Made by a program: the position numbers and the translations under genes. A DNA stretch of 37,728 bases from Candidatus Woesearchaeota archaeon (GTDB lineage Archaea > Nanobdellota > Nanobdellia > Woesearchaeales > SM23-78): assembly GCA_016932315.1 (NCBI GenBank), contig JAFGDD010000027.1:1-37728 (forward strand). The letters run 5' to 3'. The notes below the pieces were generated by a model. That model saw only the letters and a list, made by a program, of their open reading frames with translations. It did not search any database and was not told the origin of the DNA. Positions 30,015-37,553 of the stretch are shown here, in pieces (the stretch's first letter is position 1; the number at the start of each line of letters is the position of its first letter).

Positions 30015-30680
30015 ATGCATCAACACCCTATTATCATCGTGAACTTTAAGACTTATCCTGGCAGTACTGGCCCTGAGGCTGTGAAGCTGGCTAAGGTTTG
30101 CGAGAAAGTAGCATTTGAGACAGGCACTGACATCAGAGTGGCTGTTGCTGCTACTGATATTGAGGAAGTATGCAAGTCTGTGAGCATTCCTGTTTATGCA
30201 GAGCACATTGACCCTTATTACCCTCCTGGAAGATTCACTGGCAGCATATTGCCTGAGATGATTAAGACTGCTGGCGCTACTGGCACTTTGCTTAATCATT
30301 CTGAGCACCAGCTTTCTATGCCTACATTAGAGGAGAGTGTTAAGAGGGCTAAGCATGTCAGCTTGGTGACTGTGGTGTGCGCTAATTCTCCGATGAAAGC
30401 TAACAAGGTGGCTCATATGAAGCCTGATTTTATTGCACTAGAGCCTCCTTCGCTCATAGCAGGAGATATTAGTGTGAGCAAGGCTAAGCCTGAGATAATA
30501 ACCAAGGCAGTGCATGATGTTAAGGAGCAGCACGGAATAAAGCTCTTGGTGGGTGCCGGCATTAAGAACAAGGAGGATGTTGCAAAAGCATTAGAGCTGG
30601 GCGCTGATGGAGTATTATTAGCTTCAGGCGTTGACTTGGCTCCTAATCATGAGAAAGCATTAAGGGAATTGATACCATAG
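30015..30680 (+). CDS. tpiA: Triosephosphate isomerase (archaeal type)
   Basis: This enzyme interconverts dihydroxyacetone phosphate and glyceraldehyde-3-phosphate. Catalytic residues are visible: Lys in VNFKTYPG (about 11), His in LLNHSEH (about 95) and Glu in ALEPPSLIAG (about 145), followed by the C-terminal phosphate-binding VGAGIKNKED and GADGVLLASG. At about 221 residues it is the short archaeal form. An upstream in-frame ATG (29976) lies inside B element 7; ATG 30015 with GAGGAA before it is preferred. It works with gap and pgk. With no TATA box between, it depends on the lgt/B-element transcript or on an unrecognised promoter. Confidence 0.95.
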   Translation: MHQHPIIIVNFKTYPGSTGPEAVKLAKVCEKVAFETGTDIRVAVAATDIEEVCKSVSIPVYAEHIDPYYPPGRFTGSILPEMIKTAGATGTLLNHSEHQLSMPTLEESVKRAKHVSLVTVVCANSPMKANKVAHMKPDFIALEPPSLIAGDISVSKAKPEIITKAVHDVKEQHGIKLLVGAGIKNKEDVAKALELGADGVLLASGVDLAPNHEKALRELIP

Positions 30681-30718
30681 AAAACCTTTAAATATGATAC
30701 GCTTTTTCTTTTTTTGTA

Positions 30719-31090
30719 ATGCCGAAGAATAAAAGTTTACAAAGAATATTATTGAATGAAAAAGAGCATCTTATTGGCTATAAAGTAGTCACTGTAGACA
30801 TGAAGTCATTAGGGTTGAGAAGGAATCCTAATATTATCACTTATCCTTTTTATGAATGGTTTTTTCTTCCTAAAGAGCATTTAAAGAATGGCAATGATGA
30901 TTGGGGCGGGATTTGGGTTTGCAGGAGCCAAGGCAATGCCAAAAAAGTTGCTGATTATATGAGAGACAAATACGCCCGGAAGACAAGGATATTCAAGGCT
31001 TGCCTTGGAGAAATACTTTATTCAAACAGCTACAGGGTGAAGACTGACAGAATACTCTTATTCGAGGATATAACAGATAAGCTGATGTAG
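30719..31090 (+). CDS. Protein of unknown function (123 aa)
   Basis: I do not recognise the family. The protein mixes strands and helices: EHLIGYKVVTVDMKSLGLRR near the N-terminus, FYEWFFLPKEHLKNG, GGIWVCRSQGNAKKVADYMR and KTRIFKACLGEILYSNSYRV. The pattern of strands with WVCRSQGNAKKVADYM could be a small binding fold, but no catalytic residues stand out. TTTAAATAT at 30687-30695 ends 24 nt before the ATG, so it is a leaderless single gene. It is convergent with the pilin-like gene at 31120, with 29 bp between the stops. Confidence 0.6.
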   Translation: MPKNKSLQRILLNEKEHLIGYKVVTVDMKSLGLRRNPNIITYPFYEWFFLPKEHLKNGNDDWGGIWVCRSQGNAKKVADYMRDKYARKTRIFKACLGEILYSNSYRVKTDRILLFEDITDKLM

Positions 31091-31119
31091 CCCAGGTAAC
31101 TATGGCTTTAGATTTTTTT

Positions 31120-31659
31120 CTACTTAACATTAACCTGCAACGTCTGGACGTCTCCGTAGCGAACCTCCGGAGTTGGATTTTCATCGCAGGTTTCTGTCTT
31201 GCAGACATAAACCATGAACATGCAAGTGCCCTTGGTTGCCTTCTTCGGAACATTAATCCTTATGGGAATGTAGTCATAAGCATTGTTCTTTATGTCATGA
31301 GGCCCGGGCAGGTAAAGCTTGCCAAATTCTATTGGCATGGCAGGGTTGCAGTTTTGGTCGCTTAAATAAATGCTGAAGGTGTTCCTTTGGTCGAGCTCAT
31401 TATTAATGCCTATTCCAAAATCAGCAGAGCTTCCTCGGCTGACTGTGAGTATTGAAGGATAAGCAGCTACTAATGCGCCCTCGCTTAAGGCTTGTCTTAG
31501 CATGGTTTTTTGCTGCTCGCTAACAGCCGAAGGCAATTTAGTGCTAAGGATAAGGAACTTGTTCACAAGGAATATTCCTATGCCTAAGAGTATGAGCGAT
31601 ATTATGATGACGACGAGAAAATTAACGCTTAACTCCATGCTGGCTTTTTTCATGCTCAT
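31120..31659 (-). CDS. Pilin-like surface protein with N-terminal helix (179 aa)
   Basis: It starts MSMKKASMELSVNFLVV, a basic N-terminus followed by a SMEL motif and a long hydrophobic helix (about 9-33), like class III (prepilin) signal sequences and very like the protein at 32882. The rest is a predicted beta-sandwich with four cysteines (in DQNCNPAMP, KGTCMFMVYVC and ETCDENP) that could form disulfides outside the cell. A role in a pilus or cell-surface complex is inferred. No prepilin peptidase or assembly ATPase is in the window. It is the last gene of a four-gene minus-strand cluster. Confidence 0.6.
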   Translation of the reverse strand: MSMKKASMELSVNFLVVIIISLILLGIGIFLVNKFLILSTKLPSAVSEQQKTMLRQALSEGALVAAYPSILTVSRGSSADFGIGINNELDQRNTFSIYLSDQNCNPAMPIEFGKLYLPGPHDIKNNAYDYIPIRINVPKKATKGTCMFMVYVCKTETCDENPTPEVRYGDVQTLQVNVK

Positions 31660-31719
31660 GATGCTTTGCTCACTGCCCTTTTCTATTATTATCCTGTTAT
31701 CTTCTGTTATATTATTCTT

Positions 31720-32505
31720 TTACTGAACTACAAAAATCACTTTCTCTGTCAGCCTGTTCTTGGCATAATTCCTCTTGATAACATCTCCTCTGCCGTCATT
31801 GTAGATGTACTCATAATCAACTTTTACGTCAAGGGTTTTGCTCTCCTCAACCAGGCTTTGGGAGCTTGTCAGGCTGAGCTCTTCTGTGAATGATTCTCCG
31901 ACGCTTCCCAATGACTGGCTTATTATGTTCTCGCCAAGCAATTCGCTGCCTTCAAGTATTTGTATCCTGGTGAAGGTTATAGCTCCCATAACATTAAGGT
32001 TGATATCTGTCAACAAGACTCTTACGCTGGCAGTTGCTGTGCGCGTGTCAAAAGGATTGTTAAGGGTTGTGAGGACTTCTGCCTTGAAGCCGCTCCTCTC
32101 ATCAACATTATTTGTTAGCTTGAGCTCATTAATCTGATCATCATCTACTCCTACAAGGCAGGTTGTGTCTTCGCACTTGTAAACAGCATAAGTAGCATTA
32201 ACTGACTTGCTGCCCCTGGTCGTAGTGACTGTATACTTCACGTGGCCAGAGCATTTGCCGCAGTCCTGGCTGCAAGTGCACTTGGTCTCGCCAGAATCCT
32301 CCTCGCACTTGGCATTTCCGCAGCAATCAGATTTTGGAGTCTGAGAGCATTTGCCATCATCACCGCACCTGGCTGTGAAGCACTTATTAACTGCTGTGCA
32401 GTCGCTGTTCTTCTTGCACTCAGCCTTGCTGCAGCCAGCGATCAATAATACGCTTGCAATTACAATGATTATTACTAGCCAAACAAAAATCTCTTTCTTA
32501 ACCAT
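31720..32505 (-). CDS. Predicted lipoprotein with cysteine-rich domain (261 aa)
   Basis: The N-terminus has VKK, a hydrophobic segment (about 6-22) and the lipobox-like LIAGC with Cys25, matching a bacterial type II signal peptide. Residues 26-90 are cysteine-rich (CKKNSDCTAVNKCFTARCGD, then CCGNAKCEED, CTCSQDCGKCSG), likely disulfide-bonded outside the membrane. The remaining 170 residues look beta-rich, with SVRVLLTDINLNVMGAITFT and LTSSQSLVEESKTLDVKVDY. A lipobox in the same window as an Lgt gene suggests lipid anchoring. GAGAGGGT precedes the ATG. It sits between a two-TM protein and a pilin-like gene, all co-directional. Confidence 0.7.
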   Translation of the reverse strand: MVKKEIFVWLVIIIVIASVLLIAGCSKAECKKNSDCTAVNKCFTARCGDDGKCSQTPKSDCCGNAKCEEDSGETKCTCSQDCGKCSGHVKYTVTTTRGSKSVNATYAVYKCEDTTCLVGVDDDQINELKLTNNVDERSGFKAEVLTTLNNPFDTRTATASVRVLLTDINLNVMGAITFTRIQILEGSELLGENIISQSLGSVGESFTEELSLTSSQSLVEESKTLDVKVDYEYIYNDGRGDVIKRNYAKNRLTEKVIFVVQ

Positions 32506-32547
32506 CTCAGACCCTCTCTGATTTAATAATAAAAAATACCTTACTGC

Positions 32548-32781
32548 TTATGCTCTGCCGAGAAAATTGTACTCCCTGATTATTATTATCATGAAGATTA
32601 TCAGGATGATAGCTCCGCCTGCTAGCAATGACAAGCCGTAGCCTATATTATCGCTGAGCGTTACCATCTTATAAAATCCAAAAGCCATTATGCCCACGCC
32701 AAGCCACAAAAACTTGTCCAGCACCAGCTTCATTATCTGGAATTCCTCATCATGCGTCATGTGCCTCTTCATCTTAGCCAT
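32548..32781 (-). CDS. Small two-TM membrane protein (77 aa)
   Basis: The protein has a charged N-terminal helix (MKRHMTHDEEFQIMKLVLDK) and two hydrophobic spans at about 26-42 (WLGVGIMAFGFYKMV) and 47-70 (GYGLSLLAGGAIILIIFMII), ending REYNFLGRA. I know no function for it. GGGGTGG lies before the ATG. Its place in the pilin-like/lipoprotein cluster suggests a membrane partner or scaffold for that surface system. Confidence 0.65.
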   Translation of the reverse strand: MAKMKRHMTHDEEFQIMKLVLDKFLWLGVGIMAFGFYKMVTLSDNIGYGLSLLAGGAIILIIFMIIIIREYNFLGRA

Positions 32782-32881
32782 ATAATACCACCCCTTTCTT
32801 TAGCATATTGACTTATTTAATTCAGATTTTCTATTCTGTTCATTGAGTATAATTTACAATAAATGATTATAAATAATTTTT

Positions 32882-33397
32882 TTATCTGTACACTTTAACA
32901 TAAATCTGCTGGGAGAACTCGTCAGTCTCGCTGGTGCCTGACATTGATGCTACAATGTCGCATATATAAGTGCCTGCTACGATATCACCAGCCCTTATAA
33001 GAGCCTTAAAGCCTCCTTCCATGCCAGATTTCATTGTTTTAGGAGCTGAGACTATGGAAATCTCTTCTGTCTGTCCTCCTGTGTCATCTGTGCAGATACC
33101 GTCCCTAACGCTCAAGCTCACCTCAGCCTCTGTAGTCAGGCTGTTATAAACCACTACAATAACTTCGGCAGTCTTCTTGGCTTTTACATCAACAGAAGCA
33201 GGGTCAAACATTAAAGGATTGTCTGCATCAGCATTTACAGGCAGCTTGCTCTGCTCGATAAAGCCCTCAAACTTAGCTTGGCTTCCTCCTATAAGCTTGG
33301 TGATGAATGCAATGCCTATGCCCAGCAAAGCCAAGGCTATTATTAGAATAACTATTGCGTTAATACCCAACTCCATAGAACCCTTCTTGTTCTTCAT
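32882..33397 (-). CDS. Pilin-like surface protein (about 171 aa)
   Basis: The N-terminus reads MKNKKGSMELGINAIVILII, followed by ALALLGIGIAFITKL. The KKG-SMEL junction plus a long hydrophobic helix resembles a class III signal cut after the glycine by a prepilin-type peptidase. The external part (about 40-172) is beta-rich, with FDPASVDVKAKKTAEVIVVV and one cysteine pair (GICTDDTG and GTYICDIVAS). It is paralogous in layout to the protein at 31120. ATG 33397 follows GAGGTG; a GTG one codon upstream is the alternative. It is the first gene of the cluster and probably encodes the major surface component. Confidence 0.6.
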   Translation of the reverse strand: MKNKKGSMELGINAIVILIIALALLGIGIAFITKLIGGSQAKFEGFIEQSKLPVNADADNPLMFDPASVDVKAKKTAEVIVVVYNSLTTEAEVSLSVRDGICTDDTGGQTEEISIVSAPKTMKSGMEGGFKALIRAGDIVAGTYICDIVASMSGTSETDEFSQQIYVKVYR

Positions 33398-33517
33398 CAC
33401 GACACCTCTTTAATGATGCTATAAATTTATTTATTAAATTATCTTAAATCTTGTTATTCAACTATTTAAATCTTTTTCTAGAATACAGGTATTTAAACGT
33501 TTCGATAAGTGCAATGG

Positions 33518-33666
33518 AAAAAAGTCGCCGCAGCCTGCACCTGCGCCGCAAACATTTATGTTAAGGCGCTGGCTGCAGTGACAAAAAGTCCCTTTTTGGC
33601 ACGCAAAAACAAAGTTTTTGCTGTGACGGGGGTCGCCCCCATCGGGGTGACACTGGCGACTTTTTT
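33518..33666 (-). repeat. B element 8
   Basis: Minus-sense copy. The outer stem AAAAAAGTCGCC (33518-33529) pairs perfectly with GGCGACTTTTTT (33655-33666). The sense core is CCCC-GAT-GGGGG-CGA-CCCCC (33627-33646) with an imperfect closing stem. The second stem is GCAGCC (33530-33535) with GGCTGC (33571-33576). Extra hairpins GCAAAAAC/GTTTTTGC (33603-33621) and AAAAAGTCCCTTTTT sit between core and second stem. It lies in the divergent region upstream of the pilin-like and S19e genes. Confidence 0.75.
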
Positions 33667-33801
33667 CGAGATTTTCAATTCACACATAAAACAAAAATCG
33701 TAATCTTTATAAACCACTTGTTTGTTCAGCAGTTCGGGTTTAGAGATTTTAGAGGTTTCTGTACTAGAATCATATTTATATGAATATTAAAGGTAATTAT
33801 C

Positions 33802-34428
33802 ATGAATGTTTCAAAATCAGATTTGATAAAGGCACTGGCGCCTCATCTTAAGTCATTAATTAAGAAGCCTGAATGGGCTGATTTTGTGAGGACCGGAGTG
33901 TTCAAGGAAAGGCCTCCTGTTGATCCGGATTGGTGGTATATTAGGGCTGCCAGTATTCTATTAAAGATTAACAAGTTAGGGCCTGTTGGCGTTTCCAAGC
34001 TTAGGACTAAGTATGGCGGCAGGAAGAATAATGGCGTTGCTCCTGAGCATTTCCGTAAGGGCTCTGGAAAGATTATCAGATTGATTCTTCAGCAATTAGA
34101 ATCTGCTGGCTTGCTAAAGCAGGAGAAGAAAGGCTTGCACAAAGGCAGGGTTCTGACTGGAAGGGCAGATGCTTTAATAGCCAAGGCTGCTAAGGCTGTT
34201 GAGAAGCCCAGGCAGAAGTTTGTTGCTGAGATAAAAGAACATGCTGAGCACCGCGCAGAGCATCATGCTGAACACAGGCAAGAAGTGAAAAAAGAAGAAG
34301 CTAAGAAAGAAGAAAAAGAAGATGCCAAACCAGCAGTCAAGGCTGAGGAGAAAAAAGAAATTGTCAAAGAAGATAAAAAAGAGAACTTGCCAGCAGAGAC
34401 AGAGACTGCTGAAAAAAAGGTTGATTAA
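33802..34428 (+). CDS. rps19e: Small-subunit ribosomal protein eS19 (S19e) with long charged tail
   Basis: Residues 1-140 are a normal S19e: the N-terminal helix SKSDLIKALAPHLKSLIKKP, then DPDWWYIRAASILLKINKLG, YGGRKNNGVAPEHFRKGSGK and IIRLILQQLESAGLLKQEKK. From about 145 on there is an unusual tail of some 63 residues. It begins with a histidine-rich repeat (EHAEHRAEHHAEHRQE) and continues with runs of E and K. Typical archaeal S19e stops near 150 residues. A TATA-like element ATATTTATA around 33773-33781 precedes the gene. It heads an S19e-L39e-L31e operon conserved in archaea. Confidence 0.94.
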   Translation: MNVSKSDLIKALAPHLKSLIKKPEWADFVRTGVFKERPPVDPDWWYIRAASILLKINKLGPVGVSKLRTKYGGRKNNGVAPEHFRKGSGKIIRLILQQLESAGLLKQEKKGLHKGRVLTGRADALIAKAAKAVEKPRQKFVAEIKEHAEHRAEHHAEHRQEVKKEEAKKEEKEDAKPAVKAEEKKEIVKEDKKENLPAETETAEKKVD

Positions 34429-34430
34429 AT

Positions 34431-34604
34431 ATGTCACGCTACAAGCCACGAGCAAAAAAGAAGAGATTAATCAAGAAGGGAGAGCAGACCAAATGGGCTC
34501 CTTATTGGACTGTGCCTAAGATTTATGGCAAGACGAGAAGGATTCATCCGGGAAGGCATACTGTGGTTAAGAGGAATTGGAGAAGGAACAAGATAAAAGC
34601 ATAA
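34431..34604 (+). CDS. rpl39e: Large-subunit ribosomal protein eL39 (L39e)
   Basis: This 57-residue protein starts 2 nt after the S19e stop. It reads MSRYKPRAKKKRLIKKGEQT, then KWAPYWTVPKIYGKTRRIHP and ends in RNWRRNKIKA, a clear L39e with its hallmark W-P-W and RNWRR parts. L39e lines the exit tunnel of the large subunit. Being under 60 residues it is easily missed in automated calls. It is translationally coupled to S19e and is followed by L31e after 47 bp. Confidence 0.95.
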   Translation: MSRYKPRAKKKRLIKKGEQTKWAPYWTVPKIYGKTRRIHPGRHTVVKRNWRRNKIKA

Positions 34605-34651
34605 GTAAATGCATAAGTAAATGCATAATATTATGATTATGGGTTGATAAC

Positions 34652-35200
34652 ATGGCGAAGAAGGAAGCAAAGGAGAAGCTTGAACGCAGCTATAATGTTC
34701 CATTAAGAAAGAGTTTCAGGGAGATTGTGAAGCACAAGAAGACCCCTAGGGCTGTTAGGGCTTTAAAGGATTTCCTGCAGAAGCACATGAAGTGCGAGGA
34801 CGTCAAACTAGGGATGCACTTAAATGAGTACATGTGGAAGCACGGGATAAAGAATCCTCCTCATCACGTCAAGGTTCATGCTGTTAAAGAAGATAATGTT
34901 GTGAAGGCAGAGCTCGAAGGATTTGATTTCAAGGAAGCAGTGAAGGCTATTGCCAAGAAGAAAGAGCCTGAGACCATGAAGGATAAGCTTGCAGCAAAGC
35001 TGGGAGTGAAAGAAGAACTGGTGAAGGGTGAGGAGAAGGAAGAAAAGAAAGAAGAGGCTAAAGCAGAAGAGAAAACAGAAGCTAAGCCTGAAGATAAAAA
35101 ACCTGAAACCAAGAAAGAAGCTCCTAAGAAAGAAATAAAAGAAAAGACTCCTACAACCCATGATTTGGCTGCAAAGAAAACTGCTGAGAATAAGCCATAG
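34652..35200 (+). CDS. rpl31e: Large-subunit ribosomal protein eL31 (L31e) with long charged tail
   Basis: The L31e domain covers residues 8-95: LERSYNVPLRKSF, then KTPRAVRALKDFLQKHMK, LGMHLNEYMWKHGIKNPP and HHVKVHAVKEDNVVKAELEG. Normal L31e is about 80-100 residues. Here a tail of roughly 80 residues follows, dominated by E, K, A and P (for example KGEEKEEKKEEAKAEEK). Together with S19e, two neighbouring ribosomal proteins carry similar low-complexity tails. L31e lies at the mouth of the exit tunnel. No eIF6 gene follows, unlike many archaea. Confidence 0.92.
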   Translation: MAKKEAKEKLERSYNVPLRKSFREIVKHKKTPRAVRALKDFLQKHMKCEDVKLGMHLNEYMWKHGIKNPPHHVKVHAVKEDNVVKAELEGFDFKEAVKAIAKKKEPETMKDKLAAKLGVKEELVKGEEKEEKKEEAKAEEKTEAKPEDKKPETKKEAPKKEIKEKTPTTHDLAAKKTAENKP

Positions 35201-35320
35201 GTTCTAATTTTTGTTTAAGTTTTCATTTCTACTAATTAGAGCGCCTTCATTAACAGAGTTTTTTAATGCTCACCAAATTAACTTTAACAAGAAAATACTC
35301 TTCTTTTGTTTAGGCGGAGT

Positions 35321-35653
35321 TTATTGCTTTGACGCCAGCGTTACGATGTTCTTCAGCAAATCATCCAAGCCAATGAATAAGTTCCTCTCAACCACTTCTG
35401 AGGCTAAAGGCTTGCCTTTGATAATGGCTTTTGCATGCAGCTCATACTTAGGGTGGCCTTCCTCTGTCTTGTGGATTGGCTTAAGGTTTACAGATATGCT
35501 CTCAAAACCTGGCACTGTGTCACTCAGCTTCCTGGTATAGCTGCCAACGATTTTCTTCACGACCACAAGCTCTGCTTTGTCCACTGCCTTGAAGCCGACC
35601 AGGGTTATGTTCCCGCCCAGCTGCGTAGAATTGCTTTCTTCTTGTTCTTCCAC
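35321..35653 (-). CDS. Protein of unknown function (110 aa), small alpha/beta domain
   Basis: I do not recognise this family. The pattern is strand (NITLVGFKAVDKAELVVVKK), a helix to about residue 45, then strands ISVNLKPIHKT and HPKYELHAKAIIKGKPLAS, and a final helix (GLDDLLKNIVTLAS). A beta-alpha-beta-beta-beta-alpha layout like this is seen in dsRBD- or HPF-like ribosome-binding folds, which would suit the ribosomal-protein surroundings, but this is conjecture. The start is GTG with GAGAGGT upstream. It is convergent with rpl31e; the 120-bp gap holds no clear hairpin terminator. Confidence 0.6.
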   Translation of the reverse strand: MEEQEESNSTQLGGNITLVGFKAVDKAELVVVKKIVGSYTRKLSDTVPGFESISVNLKPIHKTEEGHPKYELHAKAIIKGKPLASEVVERNLFIGLDDLLKNIVTLASKQ

Positions 35654-35773
35654 TGCAAATACCTCTCTGAAAGAAAGGAAATGAAGATGTTTTTAAATAA
35701 TTTATGAAAAACTTGAAGGAATTTCGGAATTTTTGTAGAAGAGTATATTAATGAGCAAACAATCAATGGCAAT

Positions 35774-36718
35774 ATGAAAACTAATCCGGCAGAAGGATTC
35801 ACAATAGACTTTCACTTCAAGTTCAATGCTTACACTGAGAGACAATATTATGAGAAAAATTTTCCAGTTTATATAAAAGAATTGAAGAAAACAGGGGCAG
35901 AAAGAATTGTAATCCACAGACCCAGGCCTTTTTTAGAGCAGCACAAGGAAAGATTAGAAAACATGTCTGCAAGAATACAATATGAAGAAATAAAGCCAGT
36001 ATTATACACAGGAATTTTTGGCACAGAAAATATTATTGAGAACAAATTTTTATTGCCCTGGGTTCAGAGGAACAAGAATGGAGAGCTTCTTAGCTACATG
36101 AATGGAGGAGCAAGGTCAGCCATGATGTGCCCAGCATCTCCTTATGTAACAGATTATTTGGCTCCAAGAGTAGTTGAATCAGCCAGAGCAGCAAATGCCA
36201 AAAGTATATTCCTAGATATTCCTTGGATAATGAAAGGAGGATGTTACTGCAGCAATTGCAAAGATATAAGGGAGAGCGGTGGTGACAATAAAAAAATCGT
36301 AAGGCAAGGGCTTGAAAGATTTGTGAACACAATAAAAAAAGAAATCCCAGGCATTTCCTTAGGAGTAAATTCATCTGCCCCAGGGATTTATCTTCACGCC
36401 TGGCATGGCGCAGAAATTAATAATTTCAAAGGGCTTTTTGAAGAATATATCACAGAATGGACGCCATATCAGTGGGGACAAAAGCCAGAAGTAGTTACCA
36501 AATGCATACTTAATGCAAGAGGAAAAGCAGAAGGAAAATTCTATCATGCAACTATTTGCAAGGACAATAATAAAAACCTTTATCCTGCTGACAAATTAAG
36601 TGCACTCTTTAAGGCAATTCTCGATGGAGGAGCGCTTCCATGGCTCTGCGTTAATGCTTCTAACTCACAGCTAATCAAGATAAGTGAAGCGTGGAGAATA
36701 TCAAATAAGATTTTATGA
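35774..36718 (+). CDS. Predicted TIM-barrel protein, glycoside-hydrolase-like (314 aa)
   Basis: The sequence suggests a TIM barrel. FTIDFHFKFNAY and VYIKELKKTGAERIVIHRP form the first units, SIFLDIPWIMKGGCYCSNC the fourth or fifth, SLGVNSSAPG and ITEWTPYQWGQK later strands, and GALPWLCVNASN the last. The FLDIPW/GCYCSNC pattern resembles uncharacterised glycosyl-hydrolase-like (GHL) families in which a CxCxxC motif follows an acidic strand end; metal or disulfide roles are unknown. It has no signal peptide, so it is presumably cytosolic. GTATATTA at 35743-35750 ends 24 nt before the ATG, giving a leaderless transcript. Function is not established. Confidence 0.5.
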   Translation: MKTNPAEGFTIDFHFKFNAYTERQYYEKNFPVYIKELKKTGAERIVIHRPRPFLEQHKERLENMSARIQYEEIKPVLYTGIFGTENIIENKFLLPWVQRNKNGELLSYMNGGARSAMMCPASPYVTDYLAPRVVESARAANAKSIFLDIPWIMKGGCYCSNCKDIRESGGDNKKIVRQGLERFVNTIKKEIPGISLGVNSSAPGIYLHAWHGAEINNFKGLFEEYITEWTPYQWGQKPEVVTKCILNARGKAEGKFYHATICKDNNKNLYPADKLSALFKAILDGGALPWLCVNASNSQLIKISEAWRISNKIL

Positions 36719-36726
36719 ACAAAACC

Positions 36727-36869
36727 TTTATAAACAATCTATTTTTCTTGAACATTAATCAGGGAATGTAGGCTTAGCTCGCCCGAACCCTGAATGATTA
36801 AAATACAACAGAAGTTCAATGAATTTCTGAGCATTCAGCAAGCTGAATGTAATAATGGAGGCTATTGAA
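36727..36869 (+). promoter_or_regulatory. Promoter and structured leader of rpl15e
   Basis: TTTATAAA (36727-36734) predicts transcription start near 36755. The leader of about 110 nt can fold TTAAT-CAGGG (36755-36764) with CCCTG...ATTAA (36788-36801), with GGC/GCC inside. A perfect 8-bp hairpin CATTCAGC-AA-GCTGAATG (36832-36849) ends 8 nt before GGAGG (36857-36861). The position next to the ribosome binding site suggests translational control, possibly by a ribosomal protein. Confidence 0.5.
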
Positions 36870-37409
36870 ATGGGAATGTATAAATATGTTAGAGAGCTTT
36901 GGAAGAGCCCAAAGAAAAACCTGGGCGAAATCCAGAGGCAAAGACTAGTTCTGTGGAGAAAGCAGCCAGTAACTGTTCGCGTTGAGCATCCGACCAGGAT
37001 TGACAGGGCTCGAAGCTTGGGCTATAAGGCTAAGCAGGGATTTATAATTGTTCGCCAGCGAGTGGTTAGAGGTGGAAAGATGAGGCCTCACGAGCTGGGC
37101 GGCAGAAGGCCAAAAGCTAACAGGCTCAAACTAGTGCTTGATAAGAATTACCAGCAGATTGCAGAGGAAAAAGCTGCAAGGAAATTCACTAATTGTGAAG
37201 TGCTCAATTCCTACTATGCTGGCGAGGACGGAAGGAATTATTGGTTTGAGATTATAATGATTGACAGGCATCACCCTAATATTATGAATGATGTCAACCT
37301 GCGAAGAGTTGCAGAGCAGAGAGGAAGAACTTTCAGGGGCTTGACCAGTGCAGGTAGGAAGAGCAGGGGATTAAGGAATAAGGGTTTAGGCGCGGAAAAA
37401 GCCAGATGA
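36870..37409 (+). CDS. rpl15e: Large-subunit ribosomal protein eL15 (L15e)
   Basis: This is a clear L15e: [20 protein letters not shown] at the start, then [40 protein letters not shown] and late [20 protein letters not shown], ending with a basic [13 protein letters not shown]. At about 179 residues the length is normal. An upstream in-frame ATG at 36855 overlaps the GGAGG, so ATG 36870 is the start. In many archaea this gene heads the exosome superoperon; here it is separate, about 25 kb from rnp2. A strong stem-loop lies downstream. Confidence 0.95.
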   Translation: MGMYKYVRELWKSPKKNLGEIQRQRLVLWRKQPVTVRVEHPTRIDRARSLGYKAKQGFIIVRQRVVRGGKMRPHELGGRRPKANRLKLVLDKNYQQIAEEKAARKFTNCEVLNSYYAGEDGRNYWFEIIMIDRHHPNIMNDVNLRRVAEQRGRTFRGLTSAGRKSRGLRNKGLGAEKAR

Positions 37410-37448
37410 AACTCTTTCAAATTTTTTTCTTGTTATTTTTCTTATAAT

Positions 37449-37500
37449 GAAAAAGTTCGTCTGTGCCAATATTGCGAGCGAGCAGGCACAGAACTTTTTT
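37449..37500. terminator. Bidirectional terminator-type stem-loop
   Basis: AAAAGTTC (37451-37458) pairs with GAACTTTT (37491-37498), and TGTGCC (37462-37467) pairs with GGCACA (37485-37490), with a T-run on each strand at the far side. It lies between convergent genes, as a shared terminator would. It resembles the outer frame of B elements but lacks the CCCC/GGGG core. Confidence 0.6.
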
Positions 37501-37553
37501 TATTCAGAACTAATCTTAAATATGAATGAAAATGAAAATAAAAAAATATTTTT

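Noticed and set aside
33509-33703. 64-residue open frame across B element 8
   Set aside because: It is an accidental frame through a structured repeat, lacking a promoter or protein-like features.
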